Assembly (NCBI RefSeq): GCF_007725405.1
Contig: NZ_CP042163.1
Span: 2,170,001-2,234,000, forward strand
Source of the DNA: Shouchella miscanthi
Lineage (GTDB): Bacteria > Bacillota > Bacilli > Bacillales > Bacillaceae_D
Reading direction: 5' to 3'
Length of the DNA: 64,000 nucleotides
The position numbers and the translations under genes were made by a program. Under the pieces are notes generated by a model. It was not told where the DNA came from and did no database searches. It saw only the letters and a list, made by a program, of their open reading frames with translations. Positions 8,887 through 17,936 of the stretch are shown in pieces. Position 1 is the first letter of the stretch. Each line of letters opens with the position of its first letter.

Positions 8887-9710
8887 TTTTTATTAACCTC
8901 CGATGGTATTGTTTTGTGCCGATCTCTTGGGTGCGACGCTGGAACAGCTTGTAATAACAACTTCGTATAGGCTTCAGTTGGCTCATGAAATATTTGTTCA
9001 GTTTGCCCGATTTCGATGAGCTCTCCATTCTTCATAATGGCAACCCGATCACTAATATGGTTCACAACAGGTAATCCATGGGCAATAAAAAGGTACGACA
9101 ATCCGTGATTTTTCTGTAGCTCTTTTAACAAGTTTACGATTTGTGCTTGTGTTGATACATCTAATGCAGAAACCGCTTCATCGCATACGATGATATTTGG
9201 TTTTAATGCTATGGCTCTAGCTATACTTAGCCTTTGCCGTTGACCGCCACTAAATTCGTGAGGATAGCGATTTAAATGCTGACTACCGAGGCCCACTTCT
9301 TCAAGTAAACCGAGTGCACGTTCTGTACGATCATTAGTCGATAGCCCTTGGTGAATCGTTAACGGTTCCGTCACAATTTCCTTTGCTCTCATCCTAGGAT
9401 TGAGTGAAGCATACGGATCTTGAAAAACAGCCTGTACGTTGGCTTTCATCTGCTTTTGTTCACGTTTCGATAATGCGCTAATCTCTTTTCCTTTGAAATA
9501 AATAGAACCACTAGTTGGCTCAATCAGCTGCAAAATCATTTTTGCAATGGTTGATTTGCCAGAACCTGACTCACCAACAATCCCAAGGGTTTCACCTTTA
9601 AACAAGCTAAAGCTGACGTCATGAACCGCTTGAATAGTCCCTTTCTGACGTTTATTGCTAATGGAAAAAGTCTTGCTCAGTTGGTTCACTTTTAATAACG
9701 GTTCGGTCAT
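8883..9710 (-). CDS. peptide ABC transporter ATPase, OppF/DppF type
   Basis: A 275-aa ABC ATPase with Walker A GESGSGKST (near residue 46), Q-loop, signature SGGQRQRLSIARAI, Walker B IIVCDEAVSALD and a switch His in LFIAHGLPVV. Note HG where HD is usual after the switch His. It forms the ATP-driven engine with the OppD-like partner. The usual OppF C-terminal region after the core is short. Start ATG 9710 has AGGAGGG. The gene overlaps both neighbours by ATGA junctions, so the operon is tightly coupled. Confidence 0.88.
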   Translation of the reverse strand: MTEPLLKVNQLSKTFSISNKRQKGTIQAVHDVSFSLFKGETLGIVGESGSGKSTIAKMILQLIEPTSGSIYFKGKEISALSKREQKQMKANVQAVFQDPYASLNPRMRAKEIVTEPLTIHQGLSTNDRTERALGLLEEVGLGSQHLNRYPHEFSGGQRQRLSIARAIALKPNIIVCDEAVSALDVSTQAQIVNLLKELQKNHGLSYLFIAHGLPVVNHISDRVAIMKNGELIEIGQTEQIFHEPTEAYTKLLLQAVPASHPRDRHKTIPSEVNKK

Positions 9711-10693
9711 TCAATTCCCTCCTTTTTTACATGAATACAACGTGCAAAATGGTTCGTCGCTTTTTCTTCTAGGTCGGGAACTGCTTCTTTACATGCTTCC
9801 GTTGCCAGTGGGCATCGTGGGTGAAAGGAACAACCGATTGGCAGGTTTCCAATGTTTGGCGGATTTCCTGAGATGACACGTAACCGCTCGTTTTTTGTAT
9901 CGAGGGTCGGCATCGCTTCCATTAATCCAATTGTATATGGATGCTTCGGTCGATCAAATAACTCGTGTACCGTTGCTTCTTCCACAATTCGGCCAGCATA
10001 CATCACAAGAACGCGATCAGCCATTGTTGCTACAACGCTTAAATCATGGGTAATAAAAACAACACCTGTCCCATTTTGTTCATTTAGTCGTTTAATCAAT
10101 GACAATATTTGTGCTTGTGTTGTCACGTCGAGTGCCGTAGTAGGCTCGTCTGCTATAAGCAATTTAGGATCACATGCTAGTGTGATAGCAATCATGACTC
10201 GCTGGCGCATGCCACCTGACAATTGATGTGGAAACCGTTTTGCTGTTTCTTTTGGATTAGGAATGTCTACTTGTGTCAATAAGTCAATAGTCTTCTCTTT
10301 AATTTTTACTTTTGATAATGATGGATGATGAATGGTTAAAACTTCTGCAATTTGAGACTGGATCCGTAACATAGGATTTAATGAAGACATTGGCTCTTGA
10401 AAAATCATCGACATTTCGCTCCCACGTAATAATCGTCTTTCCCTCGCAGATAATGTATTTAGCTCTTGCCCATCATAAATAATAGAACCACTTACTGTAG
10501 CATTTTTTCTCAATAACCCCATAATGGATAAAGAGGTTACACTTTTACCACTTCCTGATTCGCCAACAATGGCGACAACTTCACCAGAATTGACATGAAA
10601 AGAAATGTCTTTCACGACTGTTGTATCCCGTTTCCCTGCACGAAAAGAAGTCGATAAATTCGTTATGGAAAGTAAAGCGTTATGCCGCTTCAT
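9707..10693 (-). CDS. peptide ABC transporter ATPase, OppD/DppD type
   Basis: A 328-aa ABC ATPase: Walker A GESGSGKSV, signature SGGMRQRVMIAITLA, Walker B LLIADEPTTALD, switch ITHD. The C-terminal oligopeptide-transporter extension carries cysteines in IGCSFHPRCPLATEACKEA, which in OppD/DppD proteins can bind an Fe-S cluster. Start ATG 10693 follows AGGAGGGGG. It overlaps the OppC-like gene by 14 nt. It pairs with the OppF-like protein at the cytoplasmic face of the permease. Confidence 0.9.
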   Translation of the reverse strand: MKRHNALLSITNLSTSFRAGKRDTTVVKDISFHVNSGEVVAIVGESGSGKSVTSLSIMGLLRKNATVSGSIIYDGQELNTLSARERRLLRGSEMSMIFQEPMSSLNPMLRIQSQIAEVLTIHHPSLSKVKIKEKTIDLLTQVDIPNPKETAKRFPHQLSGGMRQRVMIAITLACDPKLLIADEPTTALDVTTQAQILSLIKRLNEQNGTGVVFITHDLSVVATMADRVLVMYAGRIVEEATVHELFDRPKHPYTIGLMEAMPTLDTKNERLRVISGNPPNIGNLPIGCSFHPRCPLATEACKEAVPDLEEKATNHFARCIHVKKEGIE

Positions 10694-11579
10694 TGTCGCC
10701 CCCTCCTTTTTTCAAGCGTGGATCAAGATAATCACGGAGCCAATCACCGACAAATGTAAAAGCGAGAACCGTTATCGTGATCGCAATACCAGGAAACGTA
10801 GCAATCCACCAGCTTGTGGCGATGTAATTTCGTCCATCGTTAAGCATACTTCCCCACGTAATGCCTGGTGGCTGTACACCAAATCCAAGAAAGCTTAATG
10901 ACGATTCAGTTAAGATAGCCGTACCGACGCCAATTGTTGCGATGACGGTAAAAGAAGAAAGAACGTTCGGCAATATATGTTTGCGAATGATGTACGCGCT
11001 GCTTGCGCCAAGAGTTTGAGCCGCTTGCACATATTCCCTTGCTTTTACTCCAAGAACGTCTCCACGAACGACTCTCGTATAGTTCACCCAGCTCGTTAAT
11101 CCGATAACAATTATGAGAGTAAGTAAATTTGCATCAAGCACAACCATTGCAACAAGAACAAGCAAAAGTGTTGGAATAGCTAACATTGCGTCTACTATCC
11201 GCATTGTTACAGCGTCAATCCAGCCGCCGAAATAACCAGAAACTAGTCCAAGTGATAACCCAATGAGACCAGCAATCAAGACAGAGATGACGCCAACTAG
11301 AAGAGAGACTCGAGCACCATGAATGAGGCGGCTAAACATGTCTCTACCTAAATGATCTGTACCAAGTAAATGTGCACTGGACCCATTGTCCATCCAAGAA
11401 GGTGGAATTAAGCGAGAGGTCGCTGTAATTTGCGTAGGGTCATAAGGCGCAATCCATGGTGCAAACACCGCTAATAAGACAATAAGCCCTATCATTAGTA
11501 AACCAAGTAGGCCAAGTGGCGAGATAGAAGTCAAGAAACGACGGCGAATTGTGTCATTTGATTTTGTTAAAGCTGCCAT
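10680..11579 (-). CDS. peptide ABC transporter permease, OppC/DppC type
   Basis: A 299-aa permease with an N-terminal helix (about residues 18-45), the periplasmic-type loop containing LLGTDHLGRDMFSRLIHGAR (a hallmark of DppC/OppC), and five further helices. The EAA loop is EYVQAAQTLGASSAYIIRKHILPN in outline. Start ATG 11579 follows AGGAGCG. It forms the membrane channel together with the OppB-like protein encoded 11 nt upstream. Confidence 0.9.
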   Translation of the reverse strand: MAALTKSNDTIRRRFLTSISPLGLLGLLMIGLIVLLAVFAPWIAPYDPTQITATSRLIPPSWMDNGSSAHLLGTDHLGRDMFSRLIHGARVSLLVGVISVLIAGLIGLSLGLVSGYFGGWIDAVTMRIVDAMLAIPTLLLVLVAMVVLDANLLTLIIVIGLTSWVNYTRVVRGDVLGVKAREYVQAAQTLGASSAYIIRKHILPNVLSSFTVIATIGVGTAILTESSLSFLGFGVQPPGITWGSMLNDGRNYIATSWWIATFPGIAITITVLAFTFVGDWLRDYLDPRLKKGGGDNEAA

Positions 11580-11590
11580 GTTTATCGCTC

Positions 11591-12505
11591 CTAGTTATAT
11601 TTAATACGGGGGTCAAGTACCCGGTATAGCAAATCTGTAAGTAAATTAATCACAATCGTAATGAATGCGATGACAAAAACAATCGCTTGAACGACAGCCA
11701 TATCGCTATTTTCCATTGCCGTAAGCAATAAACGCCCGATACCAGGCCAAGAAAAAACGGTTTCAACAACTATGGCTCCTCCTATTAACTGAGGAAACTG
11801 TAAGCCGATAATTGTCACAACAGGTATGAGTGCGTTTAAAAAGACATGTTTCCCAATAACTATTCTTTCTTTTTGTCCTTTCGCACGTGCGGTTTGAACA
11901 TATTCTTGTTCAATGACTTCAAGCACGCTTGCACGAGTTAACCGAGTCATTTCGGCTGCAAGTGCGATACCTAACGTAAAGGCAGGCAACACAAAATGTA
12001 AAGGAGATGCGGCTCCTGATACAGGAAAGATTGGAAACAGAACAGCAAAAAATAATATAAGCATGATGCCAATCCAAAAGTTTGGCATTGCTTTTCCCAC
12101 TATGGAAACCCCAGAAATCAAAAAATCTAAAACCGTGTTTCGTTTTAAGGCTGCATAAATACCAAGAGGAATTGAAATGATGATAGCAATTACCATTGCA
12201 ATCAAGGAAAGCGTGAGTGTTGCTGTGAGTCGGCTAAACACTAAATCGCTAGCTGGCTGTTGATATTGAAGCGACATGCCGAAATCACCTCGAACTAAAT
12301 CCCCTAGAAAACCCATATATTGAACGAGAAAGGGCTCGTTCAACCCTAATGATTCTCTTAACGCCTCTCGATCAGCAGGTGTTGCATTTTCAGGGAGCAT
12401 CATAGAAACAGGATCACCGGCAACATAGACAAGACAAAAGATAATAAAGGTTAGAATGAGTAAGCTTGGGATGACTTGTAGTAAAATTTTTTTAAGTAAA
12501 GACAA
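11591..12505 (-). CDS. peptide ABC transporter permease, OppB/DppB type
   Basis: A 304-aa permease with six hydrophobic helices. The DppB signature LGLNEPFLVQYMGFLGDLVRGDFGMS region sits in the first external loop, and the EAA loop is EYVQTARAKGQKERIVIGKH. A TTG start at 12505 is chosen because GGGAGG lies about 8 nt before it. An in-frame GTG at 12514 would overlap that ribosome site. First transporter gene of the operon, 18 nt after the tetR stop. Confidence 0.88.
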   Translation of the reverse strand: MSLLKKILLQVIPSLLILTFIIFCLVYVAGDPVSMMLPENATPADREALRESLGLNEPFLVQYMGFLGDLVRGDFGMSLQYQQPASDLVFSRLTATLTLSLIAMVIAIIISIPLGIYAALKRNTVLDFLISGVSIVGKAMPNFWIGIMLILFFAVLFPIFPVSGAASPLHFVLPAFTLGIALAAEMTRLTRASVLEVIEQEYVQTARAKGQKERIVIGKHVFLNALIPVVTIIGLQFPQLIGGAIVVETVFSWPGIGRLLLTAMENSDMAVVQAIVFVIAFITIVINLLTDLLYRVLDPRIKYN

Positions 12506-12523
12506 TGCATCCACCTCCCTTAA

Positions 12524-13144
12524 TTAAGAATGAGACGACGTAAAACCTCGTAGTCCGAAAAATTCAAATGAAACGATTTGACGCGCCATCTCTTCTGCAT
12601 TTAGTGTTGCAAGAGAATCTCCTTCACGAAAAAGCCAGCGATCAATTGTTCCAAATACTAAGCTAGCTAGCATAGCGGCTAGAGTATGGTTGCTATACGT
12701 TGCAGGAAGCATATGTAATTCTTGCGCTCGTGCGATGTTATTTGCAAATGCTTGCTCAATTGCTTGTAGTGTAGACGCAATTTGGCTACGAATCTTTTCA
12801 TCACTATCTTGCCCCGTTTTTAGCAGCAATTGCATATAATCCTTATTTGATTCTGCATACGAAAATAATGTTTGCATCAAATCTTTTGAAGAAGTCGTCA
12901 TATCGTTTAACGATCCGACTTGTTTTCTGTAACCAGAATAAATGACGTTTAATAAATACCGTTCTCCTTCTTTTAAAATGTGTAGAACAATCGCTTCTTT
13001 ATTCTTAAAATGCCAATAGAACGTACCTTGAGCAACACCAGCTTGTTTAACGATGTCAGATACCTTTGTTTTATGAAATCCCTTTCGTGCAAGCAGTGGC
13101 AAGGCTGCGTCCATTAATACTTGTTGATTTTCAGTCGTATGCAT
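12524..13144 (-). CDS. TetR family regulator leading the transporter operon
   Basis: A 206-aa regulator with the N-terminal TetR helix-turn-helix (residues about 8-55: GFHKTKVSDIVKQAGVAQ and FYWHFKNKEAIV). The C-terminal domain is helical and of no special class that I can name. Start ATG 13144 has AAAGGAG. It is the promoter-proximal gene of a seven-gene unit (tetR, two permeases, two ATPases, binding protein, unknown protein), so it probably represses its own operon through the dyad at 13161-13178. Confidence 0.9.
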   Translation of the reverse strand: MHTTENQQVLMDAALPLLARKGFHKTKVSDIVKQAGVAQGTFYWHFKNKEAIVLHILKEGERYLLNVIYSGYRKQVGSLNDMTTSSKDLMQTLFSYAESNKDYMQLLLKTGQDSDEKIRSQIASTLQAIEQAFANNIARAQELHMLPATYSNHTLAAMLASLVFGTIDRWLFREGDSLATLNAEEMARQIVSFEFFGLRGFTSSHS

Positions 13145-13160
13145 TGTTTCTCCTTTCTCT

Positions 13161-13178
13161 TGATTGACGAGTCAGTCA
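13161..13178 (-). promoter_or_regulatory. TetR-type operator
   Basis: TGATTGAC-GA-GTCAGTCA, an 8+2+8 dyad with one mismatch, between the predicted transcription start (~13188) and the tetR start codon. Binding here would block transcription of the whole transporter operon. Confidence 0.65.
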
Positions 13179-13194
13179 GTTATCCAATAATCCT

Positions 13195-13223
13195 AATATA
13201 TTTAGTCGGATATAAATTGTCAA
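13195..13223 (-). promoter_or_regulatory. sigma-A promoter of the transporter operon
   Basis: On the minus strand TTGACA (13223-13218), a 17-bp spacer and TATATT (13200-13195): a near-consensus housekeeping promoter, strong enough to need the operator just downstream. Confidence 0.8.
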
Positions 13224-13379
13224 GTATTTCTTACCGCAGATGTAACGAATCATTTAAACGTATGATCATTTCCATCTTTATAAGAAATAAGATTGATCAC
13301 GATAACCGATTGTACAGGCGGCTGTTTTTGACGGCCATTCATATGTGAAAAGTTCATCGTATATAAACCACCACCCTCC

Positions 13380-14774
13380 TTATTCGGCAACACATGAAGT
13401 GAGTGCTTTTTTTAATCGCTTAATTCCTTCTAATATATCTTCTTCTTGTAAATGGCCATATCCGAGCACCAGCTCGTTTTGATGCTGACCCTTTTCAATG
13501 GAAAAATGTTCTACTATGATGGCGTGAACATGGTGGTTTACCAAGTCATGCGCATGAATTCGGTTTACATTATTAAAGCGAACAACTAAGTGCATACCTG
13601 CTGCTTGGCCGATAATGTCGCACTGGGAAAATGTAGCTTGAATGGCCTCTACGAGCACCTTCCTTCTCTTCGCATACAGCTTCTTCATTCGTCTAATATG
13701 CTTTTCAAATAAACCCTCTTTTATAAACATTGCTAATGCCACTTGTTCTAACGAAGACGTGTGACGATCTGTAAACCACTTTTGTTTCTTTGCTCGTTCT
13801 ACTAGATGGTAAGGCAGAACCATATAACCAATACGCAAACTCGGCGATAGAATCTTACTAAAGGTGCCCAAATAGATAACGTGTTCTGTATCAAGTGATT
13901 GCATCGCTTGAACAGGTGTGCCTTCATAAATAAATTCACTATCATAATCATCTTCAATAATATAGGTTTCCATTCTTCGTGCATACTCCACTAATTCAAT
14001 CCTTCTCTTTACTGGCAATATAGCACCAAGTGGAAATTGGTGAGATGGAATAGTAAAAACAAAACGTGGTTTGTGATTCTTCGGTAAGTGAGCTGGATTA
14101 ATTCCGTGTTCATCTGTATGAATTGGTTCAATCTTGGCCCCAGCTTCTGTGAAAATGCTCCTCATTTCCTCAGTAACCGGATCTTCAACGCAAACCTTTT
14201 CTCCGACTGTTTGTAACAACGTCGTTAATAATGAAAGTGCTTGTGTAGCCCCTGTTGTAATAACGATTTGATCAGGTAGAGCTTCTACACCTCTTAAGCG
14301 TCCGAGGTAGTTGGCAATCGCTTCTCGTAGTTGGACGTGACCTAAGGCAGACTGGTAACCAAATACATCTTCATTTGCTGTAAGGCATACCTGTTTGTAC
14401 GTATTGGCCCATGCTTGTCTAGGAAAATGATCAAGAGCTGGCTGACTCGCTTTAAAGTCAATGATCGGTTCTTCCGGCTGATGGATCTGTTTTTCAAACG
14501 GTGGCATTTGTCTTCGTTCTTTTTTAAAAGCAAGCCCTTTAGATACGTACGTACCTGACCGCGGGATACGGTATATATAGCCTTCCATTAGCAATTGCTC
14601 ATAGGCTTCATTCACCGTATTACGTGATACGCCTAATGAGTGAGCCAATTCCCGTGATGAAGGTAGCTTTTCATTTTCACGCAATTGACTAGCCAAAATT
14701 CTTTTCCTTAGTTCCTCTTCAATTTGAACAGCAAGTGTCTGTTCTTCGTTTCGTGATAAAGTAAACCAAAGCAT
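13380..14774 (-). CDS. MocR/GabR-type PLP-dependent regulator
   Basis: A 464-aa fusion of a GntR winged helix (residues about 10-75: LPSSRELAHSLGVSRNTVNE) to a fold-type I aminotransferase domain (about 110-460). The PLP lysine is the Lys in YLGTFSKILSPSLRIGY, and EDDYDSEF is the conserved Asp/Tyr motif. MocR proteins use PLP and an amino compound as signals and usually control a neighbouring amino acid or vitamin B6 gene. Start ATG 14774 follows AGGAGGAG. It is divergent from an amino acid racemase gene, 108 bp away, so that gene is the likely target. Confidence 0.9.
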   Translation of the reverse strand: MLWFTLSRNEEQTLAVQIEEELRKRILASQLRENEKLPSSRELAHSLGVSRNTVNEAYEQLLMEGYIYRIPRSGTYVSKGLAFKKERRQMPPFEKQIHQPEEPIIDFKASQPALDHFPRQAWANTYKQVCLTANEDVFGYQSALGHVQLREAIANYLGRLRGVEALPDQIVITTGATQALSLLTTLLQTVGEKVCVEDPVTEEMRSIFTEAGAKIEPIHTDEHGINPAHLPKNHKPRFVFTIPSHQFPLGAILPVKRRIELVEYARRMETYIIEDDYDSEFIYEGTPVQAMQSLDTEHVIYLGTFSKILSPSLRIGYMVLPYHLVERAKKQKWFTDRHTSSLEQVALAMFIKEGLFEKHIRRMKKLYAKRRKVLVEAIQATFSQCDIIGQAAGMHLVVRFNNVNRIHAHDLVNHHVHAIIVEHFSIEKGQHQNELVLGYGHLQEEDILEGIKRLKKALTSCVAE

Positions 14775-14793
14775 TGTATTCTCCTCCTGGTAC

Positions 14794-14833
14794 TATTAAA
14801 CCAATCTAAATGTGGATCTTTGTTGGTCCAGTA
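14794..14833. promoter_or_regulatory. inverted TTGGTYYARTA repeats between mocR and racemase
   Basis: TTGGTTTAATA on the minus strand (14804-14794) and TTGGTCCAGTA on the plus strand (14823-14833) match at 9 of 11 positions, with centres 29 bp apart in the divergent promoter region. Widely spaced paired boxes are typical of MocR regulators, so this may be the binding site (inference). Confidence 0.4.
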
Positions 14834-14882
14834 TATCATGGTACGCTCTATTAAGATTATTTAAATGAAAAGGAGCGTTCAA

Positions 14883-15596
14883 ATGATGAAGACAATTGGA
14901 TTAATTGGTGGATTGAGTTGGGAATCTTCAGTGTCCTATTATCAATATATTAATCAATATGTAAAGAGAACATACGGAGGACTTCATTCTGCAAAATGTT
15001 TATTGTATTCCTTTGACTTTCAAGAAATCGTTCATTTACAAAAAGCAGGAGAATGGGCAGAAGCGACGGAACGGATGGTTGAAGCGGGGAATAAGTTAAA
15101 AGCAGGCGGTGCCGACATGCTTGTTATTTGTACGAATACCATGCATTTAATGGCAGACGAAGTAGAAGCAGCAACGGGCCTTCCTGTTATTCATATTGTT
15201 GATGCACTAGCAGAAGCTATTAAAGCACAAGATATGAAATCAATTGGTTTAGTAGGAACCCAGTTCACAATGGAAAAACCTTTTTACCGTGAACGGATGG
15301 CGCGTCATGGGATTGAACTGATTGTTCCAAATGAAGAAGACCGTAAAAAAGTCCACGATGTTATATTTAACGAGCTATGTGTTGGCACAACTTGTGCAAA
15401 CTCCAAGCAGTACTACTTATCTGTTATTGACCAACTTGCTGCAAAAGGCGCAGAAGGTGTTATCCTTGGTTGTACCGAAATTCCATTACTTATCAATCAA
15501 AACGATTGTGCACTCCCATTATTTGATTCAACAAAACTCCATGCAGAAAAAGCCGTTTCGCTCGCAATTGAACGTAACGAAAAAAAAGACCATTAA
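14883..15596 (+). CDS. aspartate/glutamate racemase family protein (RacX/YgeA-like)
   Basis: A 237-aa racemase of the Asp/Glu family. It opens with MMKTIGLIGGLSWESS. The two catalytic cysteines are in VICTNTMH (first half) and LGCTEIPLL (second half), so the cofactor-free two-base mechanism is intact. It would interconvert L- and D-amino acids. The ATG at 14883 is chosen because AAAAGGAGCG ends about 7 nt before it. An upstream in-frame ATG at 14865 overlaps that ribosome site. D-amino acids made here could serve wall remodelling or be catabolic. Control by the divergent MocR gene is likely. Confidence 0.88.
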   Translation: MMKTIGLIGGLSWESSVSYYQYINQYVKRTYGGLHSAKCLLYSFDFQEIVHLQKAGEWAEATERMVEAGNKLKAGGADMLVICTNTMHLMADEVEAATGLPVIHIVDALAEAIKAQDMKSIGLVGTQFTMEKPFYRERMARHGIELIVPNEEDRKKVHDVIFNELCVGTTCANSKQYYLSVIDQLAAKGAEGVILGCTEIPLLINQNDCALPLFDSTKLHAEKAVSLAIERNEKKDH

Positions 15597-15615
15597 GTAG
15601 GGTCTTTTTTTCGTT
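15577..15615. terminator. terminator shared by racemase and metallo-beta-lactamase genes
   Basis: AACGAAAAAAAAGACC pairs with GGTCTTTTTTTCGTT across the racemase stop codon, giving U runs on both strands. Confidence 0.8.
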
Positions 15616-15638
15616 ACACAGTGAAATACATTTATATG

Positions 15639-16436
15639 TCATATTTCATTTTTGGCCATTTGTCTATTCATCGTATGAATGTGTTTCATTCCTTCAAAAA
15701 ATAAATATTCTTGACGTAAAGCCATTTCAAACTCTTTGTCGTCTTTATCAAGCAGAGTTAAATACCTGTTAGCAGAAAGCAATCTTTTATCGAGTTCCTC
15801 TTTTTGCTGAGTAACTGAGCCATGACCAGGTATATGAATGGCTATCGTATGCTGACTTAAAATGGTTTCAGCTAGCACCATTGTTTGGCGGTAATCTCGG
15901 TAGCTACTAAATATAAAGGGAAACTCAACATCAGATAAGTAATCACCAGAAAGAAAAATACCCTCTGGTTCAATAACGGTAAACAGGGAATCATCTGTAT
16001 GCCCAGGGGCGTGATAAAATGTTAATGTTAGTGAACCTAATCGTAACTGTTGTTTATTGTGTGTGACAACAAAATCAATAGTAGGATAGATAGGTTTATA
16101 GCTTCGGTTTAAATAATACCTTTGATCAAACGTTCCTATTTTTTCTAGAATCGCTTCTTTGTCAGGGTTGTTTACAAATTGACTAGTCGCTATTCCTTTT
16201 GCTTCTGGGAATGCTCCAGCGCCAATAATATGGTCAAAATCACTATGAGTATAAATGATATATAGTGGTTTGTTTCCGAGATTGAGGTTAAGATAATTCT
16301 TTATTTCATCTACTTCACTCGGTAACCAATTTGGATCTGTCATAATGACAACATCGCTCGTTTCAATAATCGCTGACGTTGTCTTATATAATGAAGATTG
16401 GAAAACGGTTAGATTGCCTGCCCTGTATTGAATCAT
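15639..16436 (-). CDS. metallo-beta-lactamase-fold hydrolase
   Basis: A 265-aa protein of the MBL superfamily. The metal motif appears as THSDFDHIIG (HxDxDH, where HxHxDH is usual), followed by the His in FYHAPGHTDDS, the Asp in LSGDYLSD and the His in IHIPGHGS. The first His of the motif is retained and the second is replaced by Asp, which occurs in some MBL groups. Substrate unknown. It follows the helicase gene by 11 nt, so the two are co-transcribed. No signal peptide. Confidence 0.8.
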   Translation of the reverse strand: MIQYRAGNLTVFQSSLYKTTSAIIETSDVVIMTDPNWLPSEVDEIKNYLNLNLGNKPLYIIYTHSDFDHIIGAGAFPEAKGIATSQFVNNPDKEAILEKIGTFDQRYYLNRSYKPIYPTIDFVVTHNKQQLRLGSLTLTFYHAPGHTDDSLFTVIEPEGIFLSGDYLSDVEFPFIFSSYRDYRQTMVLAETILSQHTIAIHIPGHGSVTQQKEELDKRLLSANRYLTLLDKDDKEFEMALRQEYLFFEGMKHIHTMNRQMAKNEI

Positions 16437-16447
16437 GATAGCCCCCG

Positions 16448-17881
16448 CTACTTTTTCGCCCGATGCACTTTTAACTTCTTTCCCTTCACCGTTGCTGTAC
16501 GTAAATGCTCAAGAACATAAGCGCCTTTGTCATTAAGAATATCAACAAAGCTTGCTGTTTGTTCAACAGTTATCACACCAATATCGTTTGCATCTACGTT
16601 AGGTATTGAGGTGATGGTACCGACAATGTCTCCGGCGCGGATTTTCTTCTGTTTCCCACCATTTAAATAAAGTTTCGTAATTCCTTCGTCAATCTTTTTT
16701 TTATTCGTAGAAATCTCAACGATCTTTTTCTCTTGGTAAAAATTTAGTTGCTGTTCAAGGGAGACAACCGGCTCAACTTGCTCAATAAACGAAAAACCAA
16801 GCTCTTGTTCAAGTAATAGACGAGCTTCCTTTTCAACTGGTTTCATTAATAAAATGGACTTACCTATAGCGCCATTTCTTCCAGTCCTTCCTGTTCGGTG
16901 AATATAGTCTTCAACTGTTAGAGGCATGCTTGCATGTATCACAAGCGCTAATTCATGTACATCTATTCCTCTAGCCGATAAATTAGTTGAAATTAAGTAA
17001 CGACAGCTACCTGCTTTAAATTGGGACATGGCATGTAAACGTTCTTCTTGCCTCATTCCACCATGCAATTTAGCTAATGCAGGGATTGATGCGTGCAAAT
17101 CACGGTAAAGTTGATCAACGTCTTTTTGTGTCTCACAAAAAATCAGCGCATGATCTGGTCGTTCAGTGCTAAGTACATGGCGTATAAGTGTATCTGTACG
17201 CTTACTGGACACAACAAATGCATGGTGAATGGCCGGAGTCGCTGCTTTCTCTTCATTTTCAAGAAAGAGTGGTTCATCTAGTACTCGTTCTATTAACTGC
17301 TGCAGTGCATCTGGAAAGGTTGCTGAAAACAACAGGTTCGTTCGTGTTTTCGGTAGAAACTGAATAATTCCTTCTAGTTGATCAAGAAAACCACGATTAA
17401 ATAGCTCGTCCGCTTCATCTATTACGAGATACTTTAGTTTTGATACATCCAGCGTCCCTTTTTGCAAGTGATCGAGGATACGCCCCGGGGTCCCGACAAC
17501 GACATGGGTTTTTTGTTTAAGACTCCACTTTTGTTTTTCAAACGATTGCTTTCCAAAAATTTCTTTTACTTGAAGACGTTTAAACCGGCCGATAGCTGTT
17601 AAATCCTCTTTTACTTGAACGGCAAGTTCTCTTGTTGGTGTTAGGATTAGTGAATGAACTTTGTTTTCGTCCCAATTGATTTTATCGCATAGTGGAATCC
17701 CATATGCCGCAGTCTTACCGCTACCTGTTTGGGACTGCACAACAAAATCTTGTTTTTCATTTTTCACTAACAACGGAATCACTTTCTGTTGAATAGAAGT
17801 AGGGTTTATATACTGTAAAAAAGTCAATGCGCGCTTTATTTCCGCGCTTATAGGATACGTAGAAAATGGTTTATCTTTCAT
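16448..17881 (-). CDS. dbpA: DEAD-box RNA helicase, DbpA/YxiN type
   Basis: A 477-aa ATP-dependent RNA helicase. Visible motifs are QTGSGKTAA (I), TPTRELAVQ (Ia), VIDEADEL (II, DEAD), LFSATFP (III, SAT) and HRTGRTGRNG (VI). The last 75 residues (GKQKKIRAGDIVGTI onward) are a DbpA RNA-recognition domain, which in E. coli DbpA and B. subtilis YxiN binds hairpin 92 of 23S rRNA during large-subunit assembly. Start ATG 17881 is chosen for its GAGGTG site. An upstream in-frame ATG at 17905 lacks one. It is in line with msrA upstream and the MBL gene downstream. Confidence 0.9.
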   Translation of the reverse strand: MKDKPFSTYPISAEIKRALTFLQYINPTSIQQKVIPLLVKNEKQDFVVQSQTGSGKTAAYGIPLCDKINWDENKVHSLILTPTRELAVQVKEDLTAIGRFKRLQVKEIFGKQSFEKQKWSLKQKTHVVVGTPGRILDHLQKGTLDVSKLKYLVIDEADELFNRGFLDQLEGIIQFLPKTRTNLLFSATFPDALQQLIERVLDEPLFLENEEKAATPAIHHAFVVSSKRTDTLIRHVLSTERPDHALIFCETQKDVDQLYRDLHASIPALAKLHGGMRQEERLHAMSQFKAGSCRYLISTNLSARGIDVHELALVIHASMPLTVEDYIHRTGRTGRNGAIGKSILLMKPVEKEARLLLEQELGFSFIEQVEPVVSLEQQLNFYQEKKIVEISTNKKKIDEGITKLYLNGGKQKKIRAGDIVGTITSIPNVDANDIGVITVEQTASFVDILNDKGAYVLEHLRTATVKGKKLKVHRAKK

Positions 17882-17936
17882 GGAACACCTCACTCTCCTA
17901 AGCATACGCTATTTACGACAAAATGGGAAAAGAGTT

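Noticed and set aside
13121-13348. 75-aa plus-strand open frame in the tetR/mocR gap
   Set aside because: No ribosome site or domain, and it runs through the promoter and operator of the transporter operon.
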